Positions 50,952-61,409 are shown, numbered from the stretch's first letter. The stretch: 64,000 nt of DNA from Curtobacterium flaccumfaciens (GCA_029689965.1 CP121450.1:3410001-3474000); one strand, 5' to 3'. Notes: generated by a model from the sequence alone, not told the origin. Program-made: numbers and translations.

Positions 50952-51866
50952 TCAGCAGCGCGTGGATTCCCCGATGACGCGCGCCACGACGTCGGCATCG
51001 AACGCGAAGGCGAGCGGATCGGCAGCGGCCCGCGGCACGCGGAGCGGCGTCGACCAGACGGAGCCGTCCTCGGCAACGTCGACGACGAGCGCTCCACTGC
51101 CCACGTACGCGGCCTCCTCGTCGTACGGTCCGGTCACGTCGGTGTCGTTCGCGACCCCGGGCGCGACGAGCACCGGCACCCCCGCCAGCGCCCCTGCGAA
51201 GTGGTGGTGGTAGTGCCCGGCGAGCACGACCCGCACGTCCGATCCGCGGATCGCGTCGGCGAGGGCGTCCGGGTTCCGGAGCTTGAGCGCGTCGTGCAGC
51301 GCCGTCGGGGCCGGCAGCGGCGGGTGGTGCAGCACGAGGACGGAGCCGTGCGGCGCGTGCTCCTCGGCGAGCGCCGCACGCAGTCGTTCCAGGGACGCGT
51401 CGCTGATCTCCCCGTAGCCGGCCCGTGGGACGCTCGTGTCGACGGTGACGATCCGCCGTCCGGCGACGAGCGACTGCCCCCACACCGGGACGGTCGGCGG
51501 GTGGTACTCCATGGTGTGCACGAGCGGACGGCCGCCCTCGCCGAGGACGTGCCCGTTCGCCAGGACCTGCCGGAACCCCTCGCGGAGGTCGTGGTTCCCG
51601 GGGACGGCGACGAGCGCCGCACCGTGCCGCTCGGCCCAGCCCCCGACACGTTCGACCAGCGCGGCGTACGACTCCGGGGAACCGTCCTCGGAGACGTCGC
51701 CGGACACCACGACGAGGCCGGTGCCCGGCACGCCGTCCACGTGGGCGAGCACGCTGTCGAGCGCGGCGGTGGTGTCGACGGAGCCCTGGTGCAGGGTGCC
51801 GTCGCCCGTCAGGTGGGTGTCGGAGAGGTGGAGGACGCGGAGGGTTCCGGATGCGGGCGGCTGCAT
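50952..51866 (-). CDS. Calcineurin-like metallophosphoesterase (CpdA type)
   Basis: 304 residues. Metal-binding motifs in order: LHLSDTHLTGDG (DxH), VVVSGDVSEDGSP (GDxxE-type), VPGNHDLREGF (GNHD), VLHHPPLP, and LAGHYHHHFAG (GHxH). Similar to cyclic-AMP phosphodiesterase CpdA and Icc. ATG 51866 is preferred to the upstream 51884. Cytoplasmic. Substrate is unproven. No frameshift. Confidence 0.88.
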   Translation of the reverse strand: MQPPASGTLRVLHLSDTHLTGDGTLHQGSVDTTAALDSVLAHVDGVPGTGLVVVSGDVSEDGSPESYAALVERVGGWAERHGAALVAVPGNHDLREGFRQVLANGHVLGEGGRPLVHTMEYHPPTVPVWGQSLVAGRRIVTVDTSVPRAGYGEISDASLERLRAALAEEHAPHGSVLVLHHPPLPAPTALHDALKLRNPDALADAIRGSDVRVVLAGHYHHHFAGALAGVPVLVAPGVANDTDVTGPYDEEAAYVGSGALVVDVAEDGSVWSTPLRVPRAAADPLAFAFDADVVARVIGESTRC

Positions 51867-51925
51867 GGCGCCCACGCTAGCCACGGCGGTGATCCGTGGT
51901 CTGAACGGCGCGTTAGCGTTGCCTG

Positions 51926-52934
51926 GTGACCGACGCGCCCATCGACCTCCGCTCCGACACCGTGACCCGTCCGACCGCTGCGATGCGTGCCGCGATGGCC
52001 GAGGCCGAGGTCGGTGACGACGTCTTCGGCGAGGACCCCGAGACGACGGCGCTCGAGCACGAGGTCGCTGACTTGCTCGGCCACGAGGCCGGACTGTTCA
52101 CGCCGTCGGGGTCGATGGCCAACCAGCTCGGGCTCCGGCTGCTCGTCGGCCCCGGCGAGGAGCTCGTCGCCGACCAGCAGGCGCACGTCGTCCGCGCCGA
52201 GCTCGGCGCGGCGGCGGTGTTCTCCGGCATCACGACCCGCACGTGGCCGTCGGACCGCGGCCGTCTCGTGGCCGCGGCCGTGCAGGAGATCGCCGAGCCG
52301 AACGCCGGTGCGTACTCGGTGTCGACGACGGCGATCGCGATCGAGAACACGCACAACTTCGGCGGTGGCACCGTCCAGCCCCTGGACGAGGTCCGCGCCG
52401 TGCAGTCCTCCGCCCGGGCGAACGGCATCGGGCTGCACCTCGACGGTGCCCGACTGTGGAATGCCCACGTCGCGTCGGGTGTGCCGCTGCCCGAACTCGC
52501 CGCCGGGTTCGACACGGTCTCGGTGTGTCTGTCGAAGGGCCTCGGCGCGCCGGTCGGTTCCGTCCTGGTGTCCTCCCGCGCGCGCGTCGAGGCGGCCCGG
52601 ATCTGGCGGAAGCGGTACGGCGGGGCATGCGGCAGACCGGGTTCCTCGCGGCGGCCGGACGGTACGCGCTGCGGCACCACGTGGACCGGCTCGCGTCGGA
52701 CCACGCCGCCGCGCGGGTCCTCGCGGCGGCGCTCGACGTCGACCCGGGGACGGTGGAGACGAACATCGTGTTCGCCGAGGTGACCGACCCGGCCGCGTTC
52801 GTGGCGTCGGCGGCCGAGCGCGGTGTCCGGCTCATGCAGCTCGGACCCGGCGCGTCCGGATGGTGACGCACCTCGACGTCTCGAGCGAGGACGCGGAGCG
52901 CGCGGCCGAGGTCCTGCGGACGCTGCCGCGCTGA
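51926..52934 (+). CDS. Low-specificity L-threonine aldolase (two frameshifts)
   Basis: About 336 aa PLP enzyme splitting threonine to glycine and acetaldehyde. [20 protein letters not shown] is the hallmark N-terminus; [47 protein letters not shown] and the PLP lysine of [20 protein letters not shown] follow. Slips at GGGG 52622-52625 (then [20 protein letters not shown]) and GG 52849-52850 (then [20 protein letters not shown]). GTG 51926. Confidence 0.9.
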
Positions 52935-52972
52935 CGCGCCGGCGGCGTCCTGCTGCCCTGCCGCGCGGCCGA

Positions 52973-53402
52973 TCAGTCGGGCAGTACGTCCGCCGGGACG
53001 TCGCGCAGGAAGATCTCGATCGTCTTCGGCCCGACGCCCGTGAGCGTCCCGAGCCGGTCGCGGAGCTCCTTCCGGGACCCGACGACGTCACGAGGTGCGA
53101 CACCGAGCCCTCGTCCGCGTCGAGCGTGTGCATCGTCTCGTGCAGCGCGTCGGTCATCTGGTAGTCGAACCGCGCGTAGCCGCCCTCGTCGAGGACCTTG
53201 CGGAGCCGTTCCCGTCCGGCGCCGGCGAACTTCCCGGGCTCGTGAACCCGTGGTCGATCAGCACGCGGTAGGTCTCCGCCGCCTGCTCCTGCCGGATCGG
53301 CCGTCCGAAGAGCATGCTCGCGAGGAACCACCGGTAAAGCTGCTGGGGCTTGCCGTCGGACAGGTCGATCCCGAGCTCCTCGGCGTGCATCACGTCAGCC
53401 AT
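52973..53402 (-). CDS. HhH-containing DNA methylase/endonuclease III-like small protein (two frameshifts)
   Basis: About 143 aa. [20 protein letters not shown] and [17 protein letters not shown] begin the HhH-GPD-like helical fold; after correction at CCC 53233-53235 it continues [20 protein letters not shown], and after CCC 53078-53080 [20 protein letters not shown], a helix-hairpin-helix (LTGVGPKT). It lacks the catalytic Lys/Asp context and Fe-S cysteines of true endonuclease III, so it is probably a DNA-binding relative. ATG 53402. Confidence 0.7.
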
Positions 53403-53602
53403 GGCCCGGACCGTACACGTCGCGCCGGTGGCCGATGGTCAGGACCAGCACGACGAGCAGGTCGTCCACGATCTCGTAGACGATCCGGTGGTCACCCAGG
53501 CGGAGGCGCAACTCGCCCGGGCGCCCGACGAGCGCCCTCGAAGTCGGTGGCCGCGTCGCGCGCTTCGCACGCCATCTCCGCGATCCTCGCGGCGAGCGTT
53601 CA
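53395..53602 (-). pseudogene. RelE/ParE-type toxin remnant
   Basis: The C-terminal RelE-like core is clear: ELRLRLGDHRIVYEIVDDLL then [19 protein letters not shown] and stop 53395-53397. Upstream, LAARIAEMACEARDAATDFE is in a different frame (slip near 53525-53540), and the family N-terminus is absent: the sequence starts at the mutarotase stop. No antitoxin gene is adjacent. It is read as a decayed toxin; a frameshifted, shortened gene is the alternative. Confidence 0.55.
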
Positions 53603-53938
53603 CTCCCCCGCGGCGGCCAGCTGGTCCTCGAGGTTGAACACCTCCGGCAGCACCCGCGCCGCCTGGTCGGCCCGGCCGGTCGCCCCGGCGAACAGGTCCT
53701 GCATGTGGGACTCCCACGCCGCAGCCACCTCCGACGCCGCGAGGGACGCGTCGGCATCGGCCACCGAGTCCGTCTCGTAGTAGCCGATCAGCAGTCCGTC
53801 GTCGTCGAGGAAGAGCGAGTAGTTCCGGCGCCCCGCCGCGGCGATCGTCCGCAGCATCGCCGGCCACACCGCGGCATGGCGCTCCCGGTAGGCGTCCAGG
53901 TGCTCCACCGCCACCTGCAGGCGGAAGCAGACGCGCAC
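53600..53938 (-). CDS. rhaM: L-rhamnose mutarotase
   Basis: 112 residues. RVCFRLQVAVEHLDAYRERH, then AAVWPAMLRTIAAAGRRNYS and LFLDDDGLLIGYYETDSV match the RhaM family, including the conserved His of RERHAAVWP and the WESHMQDLF helix. GTG 53938 is chosen because homology begins there; the longer frame upstream covers a repeat. It interconverts alpha and beta anomers of L-rhamnose before isomerisation. It sits 77 bp downstream of an MFS permease. Confidence 0.86.
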   Translation of the reverse strand: MRVCFRLQVAVEHLDAYRERHAAVWPAMLRTIAAAGRRNYSLFLDDDGLLIGYYETDSVADADASLAASEVAAAWESHMQDLFAGATGRADQAARVLPEVFNLEDQLAAAGE

Positions 53939-53945
53939 GACGCGA

Positions 53946-53990
53946 GCCGTGCCTCCCGTCCGATCCTGGTCACCATCCCAGGACTGGAGG
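53946..53990. repeat. CTGGAGGC-family repeat, arms in reversed order
   Basis: GCCGTGCCTCCCGTCC (53946-53961) precedes GGACTGGAGGCGCGG (53982-53996), separated by about 20 bases. The arms pair imperfectly. Same sequence family as 10499 and 56659. Confidence 0.55.
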
Positions 53991-54015
53991 CGCGGTCCGG
54001 GTCGCGTGGACCCGC

Positions 54016-55387
54016 TCACCGCGGCGCCCGGTCGCGGCCGGCACCGCGGGCCTGGTCGCGCAGCGCACGCTGACGCTCCTCGTGTTCGTCGACCGTGCGG
54101 ACCGTCCCGGTGACGCTGGTGACGGTGCCGTAGCGCTCGGCCTCGATCTCCTCCAGGGTCTTGCCCCGCGTCCGCGGCGCCCAGATCGTGCCGACGAGGA
54201 ACGACAGGGCGAGCAGGCCGAGGATGAGCCCTCCGAGCGCCCGCAGACCGATGTCGGACAGCAGCAGCGGGAACCAGATGCTCAGCAGACCGACCATGAC
54301 GCGGGCCGCCAGGAAGAGGACGCCCTGTGCGCTGGCGCGGTAGCGCGTGGCGAAGAGCTCAGACGTCCACAGGCCGTAGAAGGCCTGCGCACCGATGCCG
54401 GACGAGATGCCCAGGCGATCGCGAAGAACAGCAGGGTCCCGAGGTTCGCCGGCGCGTAGATGAGGACGGCCCAGGCCACGATGGCGAGGAGCGCGCCGAT
54501 CGCGTACAGCAGCCGACGGCTCATCCGGTCGGCGAAGCGCATGAACCCGAAGTACGTCGCGGCGACGGTGCAGCCCCACACCAGGATCTGCAGACCGTAC
54601 TGCTCGGTGACGCTCGTGACGCCGGTGGCGGAGTACACCCGCGGCTGGAAGATCCCGGCCTGTCCGGCGACGGTGTTCCAGAGCGCGTAGACGCCGAACA
54701 GGAACAGCATCGCGGTGAGGTTCTTCCGACGGCTGAAGAGCTGCGTGATGCCGTGGAAGAAGTTCGCGGTGCCGGTCGCGGCGCGCTCGTCCTTCCAGAT
54801 CGCGGACTCTGGCAGGCCGCGTCGGAGCCACCACACGATCGCGGCGACGACGAACAGGTGCGCGAAGATCAGGCGATTGCCGAGGAGCCCGAGCGGTGCG
54901 GCGGCGATCGCGAGGGCGAACCCGACCATCGGGCCGATCGACCACGCGAGCTGCGCGGTGCCGACGTGGGCGGCGCGCTTGTCAGCGGGGGCCTGCTCGG
55001 CGATGTAGGTCCAGCTGGCCGGGACCCCGCGCCGACGGCGATCCCGGTGAGGATGAACCCGGTGAGGAGCATGCCGTAGCTGCCGGCGAACACCGCGAGC
55101 AGGATCCCGAGCATGTAGAGCAGCAGGTCGTAGGTGTAGATGAACTTCCGGCCGTACCGGTCGCACAGCGGGCCGCCGATGATCGCGCCCGCGGCAGCGC
55201 CGAACGCGTTCGCGGACAGGCTCGCGAGGAGCCCGACCTGCAGGTCCCCGATGTGGAACTGCGCCTGCCAGAGGCTCAGGCTCGTGGCGATCGCGATGAT
55301 CGACCCCGACTCGATGTAGTTCGACATGGCGACGGAGATCGTCGCCTTCCAGCCCGTGGTGTTGCGGGCTCCGATGCGGACCGCCAT
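54016..55387 (-). CDS. MFS sugar transporter of the rhamnose cluster (two frameshifts)
   Basis: About 457 aa, 12 helices. TGWKATISVAMSNYIESGSI, GGPLCDRYGRKFIYTYDLLL (DRYGRK loop), LPESAIWKDERAATGT, and YRASAQGVLFLAARVMVGLL, ending with the sugar-porter-like TRGKTLEEIEAERYG. Slips at CCCC 55025-55028 and CCC 54410-54412 (+ strand). ATG 55387. A LacI-type operator lies 27 bases upstream, and the mutarotase gene follows, so rhamnose or a rhamnoside is a likely substrate. Confidence 0.82.
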
Positions 55388-55413
55388 TGGTCCTCCGTTC
55401 GCGTGTTCGTCAG

Positions 55414-55425
55414 TGAATCGTTTCA
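55414..55425. promoter_or_regulatory. LacI-type operator, site R1
   Basis: TGAATCGTTTCA with the CG centre of LacI/GalR sites, between the divergent MFS and LacI genes. It is the exact reverse complement of site R3 (63884-63895). Confidence 0.7.
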
Positions 55426-55510
55426 ACGGTGCTGCGAGGACGTTACTCGCGGATGGGCACCAGGGCAAGTCGTTCCCCCGAAACCGCAGGGCCGATGCCA
55501 GGATGACCCC

Positions 55511-56519
55511 ATGGCAGTGAGCGTTCGGGACGTCGCAGCGCTCGCGGGTGTGTCACTCGGAACCGTCTCGAACGTGCTGAACCGCCCGGACAAGGTCGCC
55601 CGGCCACGGTCGAGCGGGTGCAGTCCGCGATCGCGTCGCTCGGGTTCGTGCGGAACGACTCCGCTCGCCAGCTCCGGGCCGGGCGCAGCTCCACCGTCGG
55701 ACTCATCGTCCTCGACGGCGGCAACCCCTTCTTCACCGACGTCGCCCGCGGCGCGGAGGACGCGGCGATGCGGAAGGGCCTCGCGGTCCTCGTCGGCAAC
55801 TCCGACGAGTCCGTCGACCGCGAACACACCTACGTCGACCTCTTCGAGGAGCGCCGCGTCGCCGGGCTGCTCATCTCCCCGCGGGCGACGACCTCGCTCG
55901 CCTCGCACGCCTGCGCGACCAGGGCACCGCCGTGGTGCTCGTCGACCGGCGTGCCGACGACGAGCACTTCGCGTCGGTCTCGGTCGACGACGTCGCCGGA
56001 GGGCACATCGCCGTGTCCCACCTGGCGGCGATCGGACGTCGGCGCATCGCCTTCGTCGGCGGTCCGTTCGGCATCCGGCAGGTCGCCGATCGGCACGCCG
56101 GCGCCGTGGCCGCTGCAGCCTCGGCCGGCGTGTCGCTCGAGGTGATCCCGACTGCGTCGCTGTCGGTCCTCGAGGGCCGCCGCACCGGCGAGGAGATCCA
56201 GGCCCGTCCCGCCTCGGAACGCCCGGACGCGGTGTTCGCGGCGAACGACCTGCTCGCCGTCGGACTCGAGCAGGCGTTCATCATGCGCGGGTCCACCCGC
56301 GTGCCGGAGGAGATCGCCATCGTCGGGTACGACGACATCGCGTTCGCCGAGACGGCGGTCGTCCCGCTGACGTCGGTGCGGCAGCCGGCTCAGGACCTCG
56401 GGCGACGGGCGATCGAGCTGCTGCTCGCGCAGGTCGAGGAGGGCCAGGGCGTCGAGACCCTGCACGTGGAGTTCACGCCCGAGCTCGTCGTCCGCCAGTC
56501 CACCGTCACCGAGCGCTGA
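55511..56519 (+). CDS. LacI-family regulator 1 of the rhamnose cluster (two frameshifts)
   Basis: About 336 aa. HTH/hinge: VRDVAALAGVSLGTVSNVLN then, after GG 55602-55603 is corrected, ATVERVQSAIASLGFVRNDS and ARQLRAGRSSTVGLIV. Periplasmic-binding-like effector domain follows, with a second slip at GGG 55883-55885 (GDDLARLARLRDQGTAVVLV), IAFVGGPFGIRQVADRHAGA and VGYDDIAFAETAVVPLTSVR. ATG 55511. Divergent from the MFS gene, with operator R1 between. Confidence 0.87.
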
Positions 56520-56536
56520 GCGCGCTGCGCCCGCAG

Positions 56537-56649
56537 CCGAGACTCGGGGCGCGTCCGCCGAGGCTCGGTCTGGGCGACAGTCCTCGCGGCTGAACACCCG
56601 AGAACTGTCGCTGACCCTGAGACTCGGGCAGCTCCGCCGAGATTCGGCT
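56537..56649. repeat. CGAGACTCGG-type repeat module
   Basis: CCGAGACTCGGG (56537-56548), the inverted pair GCGACAGTCCTCG (56574-56586) / CGAGAACTGTCGC (56599-56611), then GAGACTCGGGC and CCGAGATTCGGC. Same order as at 19459. Follows the LacI 1 stop. Confidence 0.8.
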
Positions 56650-56658
56650 CCGCCGTGC

Positions 56659-56703
56659 CGGACTGGAGGCACGTGGCGGTGCCGCACCGCGCCTCCAGTC
56701 CGG
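56659..56703. repeat. CTGGAGGC-family inverted repeat
   Basis: Perfect arms CCGGACTGGAGGC (56659-56671) and GCCTCCAGTCCGG (56691-56703), 19-nt spacer. Lies between the two LacI genes. Confidence 0.85.
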
Positions 56704-56745
56704 TGGTGGGCCGGGACAGCACCGCGCGCCGCCTACGATCGGAGC

Positions 56746-57836
56746 ATGGTGCATGTCCCACGGCGCGACGGACCGCCGAGCGTGCACCACGTGGCGGCTC
56801 GCGCTGGCGTCTCGCTCGCCACGGTGTCGAACGTCCTCGACCACCCGAGCGGGTCGCCGACACCACCGCCGCACGCGTCCGGACCGCCATCGCCGAGCTC
56901 GGCTACACACCCAACCGCAACGCCCGTGCGCTCGCCTCGGGCAGCACGCGGTCCATCGGACTCGTCGTGACCTCGCTCCGGAACTCCCTGTTCACCGACA
57001 TCGTGAGCGGCGCGCAGACCGCGGCCCGACGACGCGGCCACACACTGTTGATCGCCAGCAGCGAGGACGATCTCGAGACGCAGGCCGACCACCTCGCCTA
57101 CCTGGAGAGCACGAGGGTCTCGGGCATCCTGCTCGCCACCATGACGGACTCCCCCGACCAGGTCGAGCTGACCCGACGACACGGACACCCCGTCGTGTAC
57201 GTCAACCACGAGCCGTCGGCGGTCGACGCGTGCTCCGTCGTCGTCGACAACGAGCAGGCGGCGTACATCGCGACCTCGCACCTCATCGAGCGGGGCTGCC
57301 GGCGCATCGGCTTCGTCAGCGCGCGGCCGGACCTGCAGCCGGTGCACCGACGTCGCGCCGGCGTGCTCCGGGCGATCGCCGAGCACCCCGGCGTCGTGCT
57401 CGTCGACGTCGACGCCGGGACATCGACCCGCCAGGAGGAACCGACGCCGGCGCCCGCATCGCCAGGATGCCCGCCGACGGACGCCCGGACGGGGTGCTCG
57501 GGGTGACGGACCTGCTCGCGATGGCGGTGGTCACGGAACTGCGGGCCGCCGGTGTACGGGTCCCCGAGGACATCCCGGTGTCCGGGTGCGACCACAACTC
57601 CGTGGCGTGGGGTGGTGCCGTGCCGCTCACCTCGGTGACGATGCACGGGACCGACATGGGCGCGGCGGCGGTGGGGTTGCTGCTCGACGAGCTGCAGGAT
57701 CCTCCCGGGACCACGTGCACCGGACGGTCGTGATCGGCAGCGAGCTCGTGGCGCGGGAGAGCACCCTCGGACGAGCCGGTGCCGCGGCCGCCGCCCGGGA
57801 CGGGCACCCGTCGACCCGCGGGTTCGCGGGGGCTGA
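56746..57836 (+). CDS. LacI-family regulator 2 of the rhamnose cluster (four frameshifts)
   Basis: About 364 aa. HTH: SVHHVAARAGVSLATVSNVL; after a slip at CCC 56844-56846 ERVADTTAARVRTAIAELGY, NRNARALASGSTRSIGLVVT. Effector domain: SLRNSLFTDIVSGAQTAARR, HLAYLESTRVSGILLATMTD, CSVVVDNEQAAYIATSHLIE. Further slips at GGG 57417-57419, GGG 57707-57709 (GDHVHRTVVIGSELVAREST) and probably GGGGG 57828-57832, giving the stop at 57834-57836. Immediately precedes the rhamnoside importer operon, so it is its best candidate regulator. Confidence 0.82.
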
Positions 57837-57863
57837 CGGGCACGGCTCGGGATGCACCGCCTC

Positions 57864-57990
57864 AGACTCGCGGTCAGCGACAGTTCTCGCGCGCACAACC
57901 GCGAGACCGGTCGCCCACCCCGAGACTCGCGGTCAGCGACAGTTCTCGCGCGCACAACCGCGAGACTCGTCGCCCACCCCGAGACTCGCG
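57864..57990. repeat. Tandem CGAGACTCG module, two 59-bp units
   Basis: Units at 57864-57922 and 57923-57981, identical but for a few bases near GCGAGACCGG/GCGAGACTCG, plus a partial third start AGACTCGCG. Each contains GCGACAGTTCTCG and an inverted CGCGAGAC word, as in the modules at 19459 and 56537. It ends about 35 bases before the importer promoter. Confidence 0.9.
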
Positions 57991-58027
57991 CCCGCGGCCG
58001 TGCTCGATAACGAATCCGACTCGGTGA

Positions 58028-58074
58028 TTGACACGCTTCAATCAGCGTGGTTCATTCCGATTGAAACGTTCTAA
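58028..58074 (+). promoter_or_regulatory. Promoter and LacI-type operator of the rhamnoside importer operon
   Basis: -35 TTGACA (58028-58033), 17-bp spacer, -10 TTCATT (58051-58056, weak). Directly downstream is TTGAAACGTTCTAA (58061-58074), a near-palindromic LacI site with AACGTT centre, placed to block initiation. The start codon of the binding-protein gene is 88 bases on, after GAGGAGGTAAGGA. Confidence 0.65.
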
Positions 58075-58161
58075 ACAGCACCACCGGAGCCCGCACCGTC
58101 GCGGGACCGGGTCCGTTTCACCCGGGGTCACCCCGCCCCGGGCCTTACGAGGAGGTAAGGA

Positions 58162-59483
58162 ATGTCAGCTCGTCCCCTGACCACCAGGCTGCTCGCCATC
58201 GGCGGCGCCGCGGTCCTCATCGGCGGCCTGGCCGCGTGCTCGTCTGGCGGCTCCGCCGACACCGGCAGCGGTGGCGGCAAGACGACGATCACGTACCTGG
58301 TCGACAACGCGGAGGCCACCGGCGTCACCGCGAAGGCACTCGTCTCGGCGTTCGAGAAGGCCAACCCCGACATCACCGTCAAGCTCGACACGAAACCCCA
58401 GGGCACCGACGGAGACAACCTGGTGAAGACCCGACTGTCGACCGGCGAGATGGCCGACGTCTTCAACTACAACTCCGGCTCGCTCATGCAGGCCCTCAAC
58501 CCCGACAACACCCTCGTCGACCTCTCGAAGGAGAGCTGGGCGAAGGACGTCGACCCGCAGTTCACGAAGGTCGTCAGCACCGACAAGGGCATGTACGGCG
58601 CACCGTTCGGCACGAGCTTCGGCGGCGCGGTCCTCTACAACAAGAAGGTCTACGAGAAGCTCGGCCTGAGCGTCCCGACCACGTGGTCGGAGTTCATCAG
58701 CAACAGCGAGAAGATCAAGGACGCCGGCATCGCGCCGATCATCCAGACCTACGGTGACACCTGGACCAGCCAGCTGTTCGTCCTCGGCGACTTCGCGAAC
58801 ATCACCGCGCAGCAGAAGAACTGGGCGACGCAGTACACGAAGCACAAGGAGTCCTACGCGAAGCAGCCCGCCCTCGCCGGGTTCCAGCACCTCCAGGAGG
58901 GCAAGGACAAGGACCTCTACAACGAGGACTACGCCTCGGCCACCCAGGCGAACGGCCTGAAGATGCTCGCCGACGGCACCGGCGCCCAGTACCCGATGCT
59001 GACCAACGCGATCTCGGCGATCCAGCAGGACTCCCCGACGCGGTGAACGACATCGGCGCCTTCGCCCTGCCGGCGGAGAACGCGGACGACACGAACCTCA
59101 CCATCTGGGAGCCGAACGGCCTCTACATCCCGAAGACGACCACGGGTGACAAGCTCACGGCCGCGAAGAAGTTCATCGCCTTCGCGAACTCGTCCGACGG
59201 CTGCAAGGTGCAGAACGACACCGGCACCCCCGGCGGCCCGTACGTCATCTCGACCTGCACGCTCCCCGACTCGGTTCCCCCGATGATCGGCGACCTGCAG
59301 AAGTACCTCGACGACGGCAAGGCGAGCCCGGCGCTCGAGTTCCTCTCCCCGATCAAGGGCCCGAACCTCGAGAAGATCTGCGTCCAGGTCGGCTCGGGCA
59401 TCACCACCGCGGCCAAGGGCGCCGACCAGTACGACGACGACGTCGTCCAGCAGGCCCAGCAGCTCGGCATCAAGGGCTGGTGA
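58162..59483 (+). CDS. ABC sugar-binding lipoprotein, family 1 (one frameshift)
   Basis: About 441 aa. Lipoprotein signal MSARPLTTRLLAIGGAAVLI with lipobox LAAC (Cys27). TITYLVDNAEATGVTAKALV, LVKTRLSTGEMADVFNYNSG and MYGAPFGTSFGGAVLYNKKV are typical of UgpB/MalE-like proteins. One C missing at 59033-59036; restored DSPDAVNDIGAFALPAENAD continues to TGA 59481-59483. Strong ribosome-binding site GAGGAGG. Delivers a rhamnoside or oligosaccharide to the two permeases downstream. Confidence 0.9.
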
Positions 59484-59487
59484 TCCG

Positions 59488-60417
59488 GTGACCGCGACGC
59501 TCACGACGGCGGTGGCCCCGCCGCAGACAACGAAGGCGGGCCCCGGCCCGGCCCGGAAGCGGATGCGCTCGTTCTACCCGGCGTGGTTCTTCATCCCGGC
59601 GATCGCGCTGTACGTCGTGTTCTTCGCGGTCCCGACCTTCGCGGGGTTCTACTTCTCGCTCACCCGCTGGACGCTGTTCGACCAGACCTTCATCGGCTTC
59701 GACAACTTCGTCCGGTTCTTCCAGGACCCGCAGCTCGTCTCCGGGTTCGTGCACACGTTCGAGTACGGGTTCGTGACGAGCGCGGCGAAGGTGGTCCTCG
59801 GACTCGCCCTCGCCCTGCTCCTCACGAGCACCGTGCTCGGGCGCGGCTACCTCCGAGCGGTGGTGTTCTTCCCCGTGCTGGTGTCGACGATCGGCATCGG
59901 CATCACGTTCAAGGCACTGATGGACCCGTTCCACGGCATCATCAACTCGGTGCTGGGTGGGCTCGGACTGCCGACCCCGGGGTGGCTGACCGACCCGAAC
60001 CTGGCGCTCTGGAGCGTCGCCGCGGTGGACGTGTGGAAGGGCGTCGGCATCGCGACGCTCATCTTCATCGCGGGCATCGTGGCGATCCCGCAGGAGTACT
60101 TCGAGGCCGCCCGCGTCGACGGCGCGAACGCGTGGACGATCTTCCGGAACATCACGCTCCCGCTGTCCCGCCCCGCGATGGGCACGGTCATCATCCTGTC
60201 GCTCATCGGCGGTCTGCGGTCGTTCGACCTCATCTGGGCGATGACCGGCGGTGGGCCCGGGTTCACGAGCGACGTCATCGCGAGTGTGATCTACAAGCAG
60301 TACCAGGCCGGTTTCTACGGGCTGTCGACCGCTGGGAACGTCGTGCTGTTCATCGTCGTGACGGCGATCATGGTCCCGATCTCCTGGCTGCTCAACCGCA
60401 AGGAGGCAGAACTGTGA
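59488..60417 (+). CDS. ABC sugar permease 1 (MalF/UgpA type)
   Basis: 309 residues, six membrane helices: FYPAWFFIPAIALYVVFFAV, GYLRAVVFFPVLVSTIGIGI. The EAA-type loop is EYFEAARVDGANAWTIFRNI, followed by TLPLSRPAMGTVIILSLIGG. GTG 59488 begins 4 bases after the binding-protein stop, and the stop overlaps permease 2 (GTGA). Needs a shared MsmX/MsiK-type ATPase, since no ATPase gene is in this operon within the window. Confidence 0.92.
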   Translation: MTATLTTAVAPPQTTKAGPGPARKRMRSFYPAWFFIPAIALYVVFFAVPTFAGFYFSLTRWTLFDQTFIGFDNFVRFFQDPQLVSGFVHTFEYGFVTSAAKVVLGLALALLLTSTVLGRGYLRAVVFFPVLVSTIGIGITFKALMDPFHGIINSVLGGLGLPTPGWLTDPNLALWSVAAVDVWKGVGIATLIFIAGIVAIPQEYFEAARVDGANAWTIFRNITLPLSRPAMGTVIILSLIGGLRSFDLIWAMTGGGPGFTSDVIASVIYKQYQAGFYGLSTAGNVVLFIVVTAIMVPISWLLNRKEAEL

Positions 60418-61288
60418 CCGCGATCACCAGCCAGCGGCTGACCCCGACACGTGCGCGCGGACGTCACACCGCCCGCAAGTGGGTCGTCGGCACCATCGCC
60501 ATCGTCGTCAGCTTCGTGGTGTTCCTCGTGCCGTTCGTCTTCGTCCTGCTGCAGGCCGCGAAGTCCCGGCCGAGGCGAACCAGCTCGGCTTCACGCTGCC
60601 GACCCAGTGGCAGCTGTGGCAGAACCTCGTGGCGGTGATGCAGACCGGCGACGGCGGCATCCTCCGCGCGTTCCTGAACAGCGCCGTCCTCACCGTCGGC
60701 AGCGTCGTCATCATGGTCGTGTTCTCCGCCATGGTCGGCTACGTCCTGCAGCGACGGCCGAGCCGGTGGAACGGTGTGATCAACTTCTTCGTCCTCGCCG
60801 GCCTCATCGTCCCGCCCGCGATCGTCCCGACGATCTGGGTGTTGCAGGGTCTGAACCTGTTCAAGACGATGGGCGGGATGATCCTCGTCGAGGCGACCTT
60901 CGGCCTGTCGTTCTGCATCCTGCTGTTCCGGGCCTTCGTCGCGACCATCCCGAAGGAGCTCGACGAGGCGGCCGTGCTCGACGGCGCCGGCCCGGTCCGC
61001 CTGTTCTTCGGGGTCGTGCTGCCGCTGCTCAAGCCGGTCATCATCACGGTCGTGCTCGTCCAGTCGGTGACGGTGTTCAACGACTTCACGAACCCGCTGT
61101 ACTTCCTGCCCGGCTCCGAGAACGCCACCGTGCAGCAGACGCTCTACACGTTCCAGAGCCAGTCGGTCAGCCAGCTGAACCTGCTGTTCACGGACGTGCT
61201 GCTCATCACGATCCCGCCGCTCATCCTCTACATCTTCTTCAACCGTCAGATCGTCGCCGGCATGACCAGCGGCGCCGTCAAGGGCTGA
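60414..61288 (+). CDS. ABC sugar permease 2 (MalG/UgpE type, one frameshift)
   Basis: About 291 aa. TIAIVVSFVVFLVPFVFVLL is helix 1; after GG 60568-60569 is corrected, AEANQLGFTLPTQWQLWQNL, then VVFSAMVGYVLQRRP and the EAA loop IPKELDEAAVLDGAGPVRLF. GTG 60414 overlaps permease 1. TGA 61286-61288. Followed by 120 bases containing one CTGGAGGCAC half-repeat, then the rhamnosidase gene. Confidence 0.91.
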
Positions 61289-61409
61289 CGCCCGACCCCG
61301 GCCTGGAGGCACGACCCGCCTCCGCCGGATCGACCCACCCGGGCAGGCGGCCCGGCCCACGACCAGCCGACCGGTCGACGACGACCAGTCGCGAGAGAGG
61401 ACACACCGC

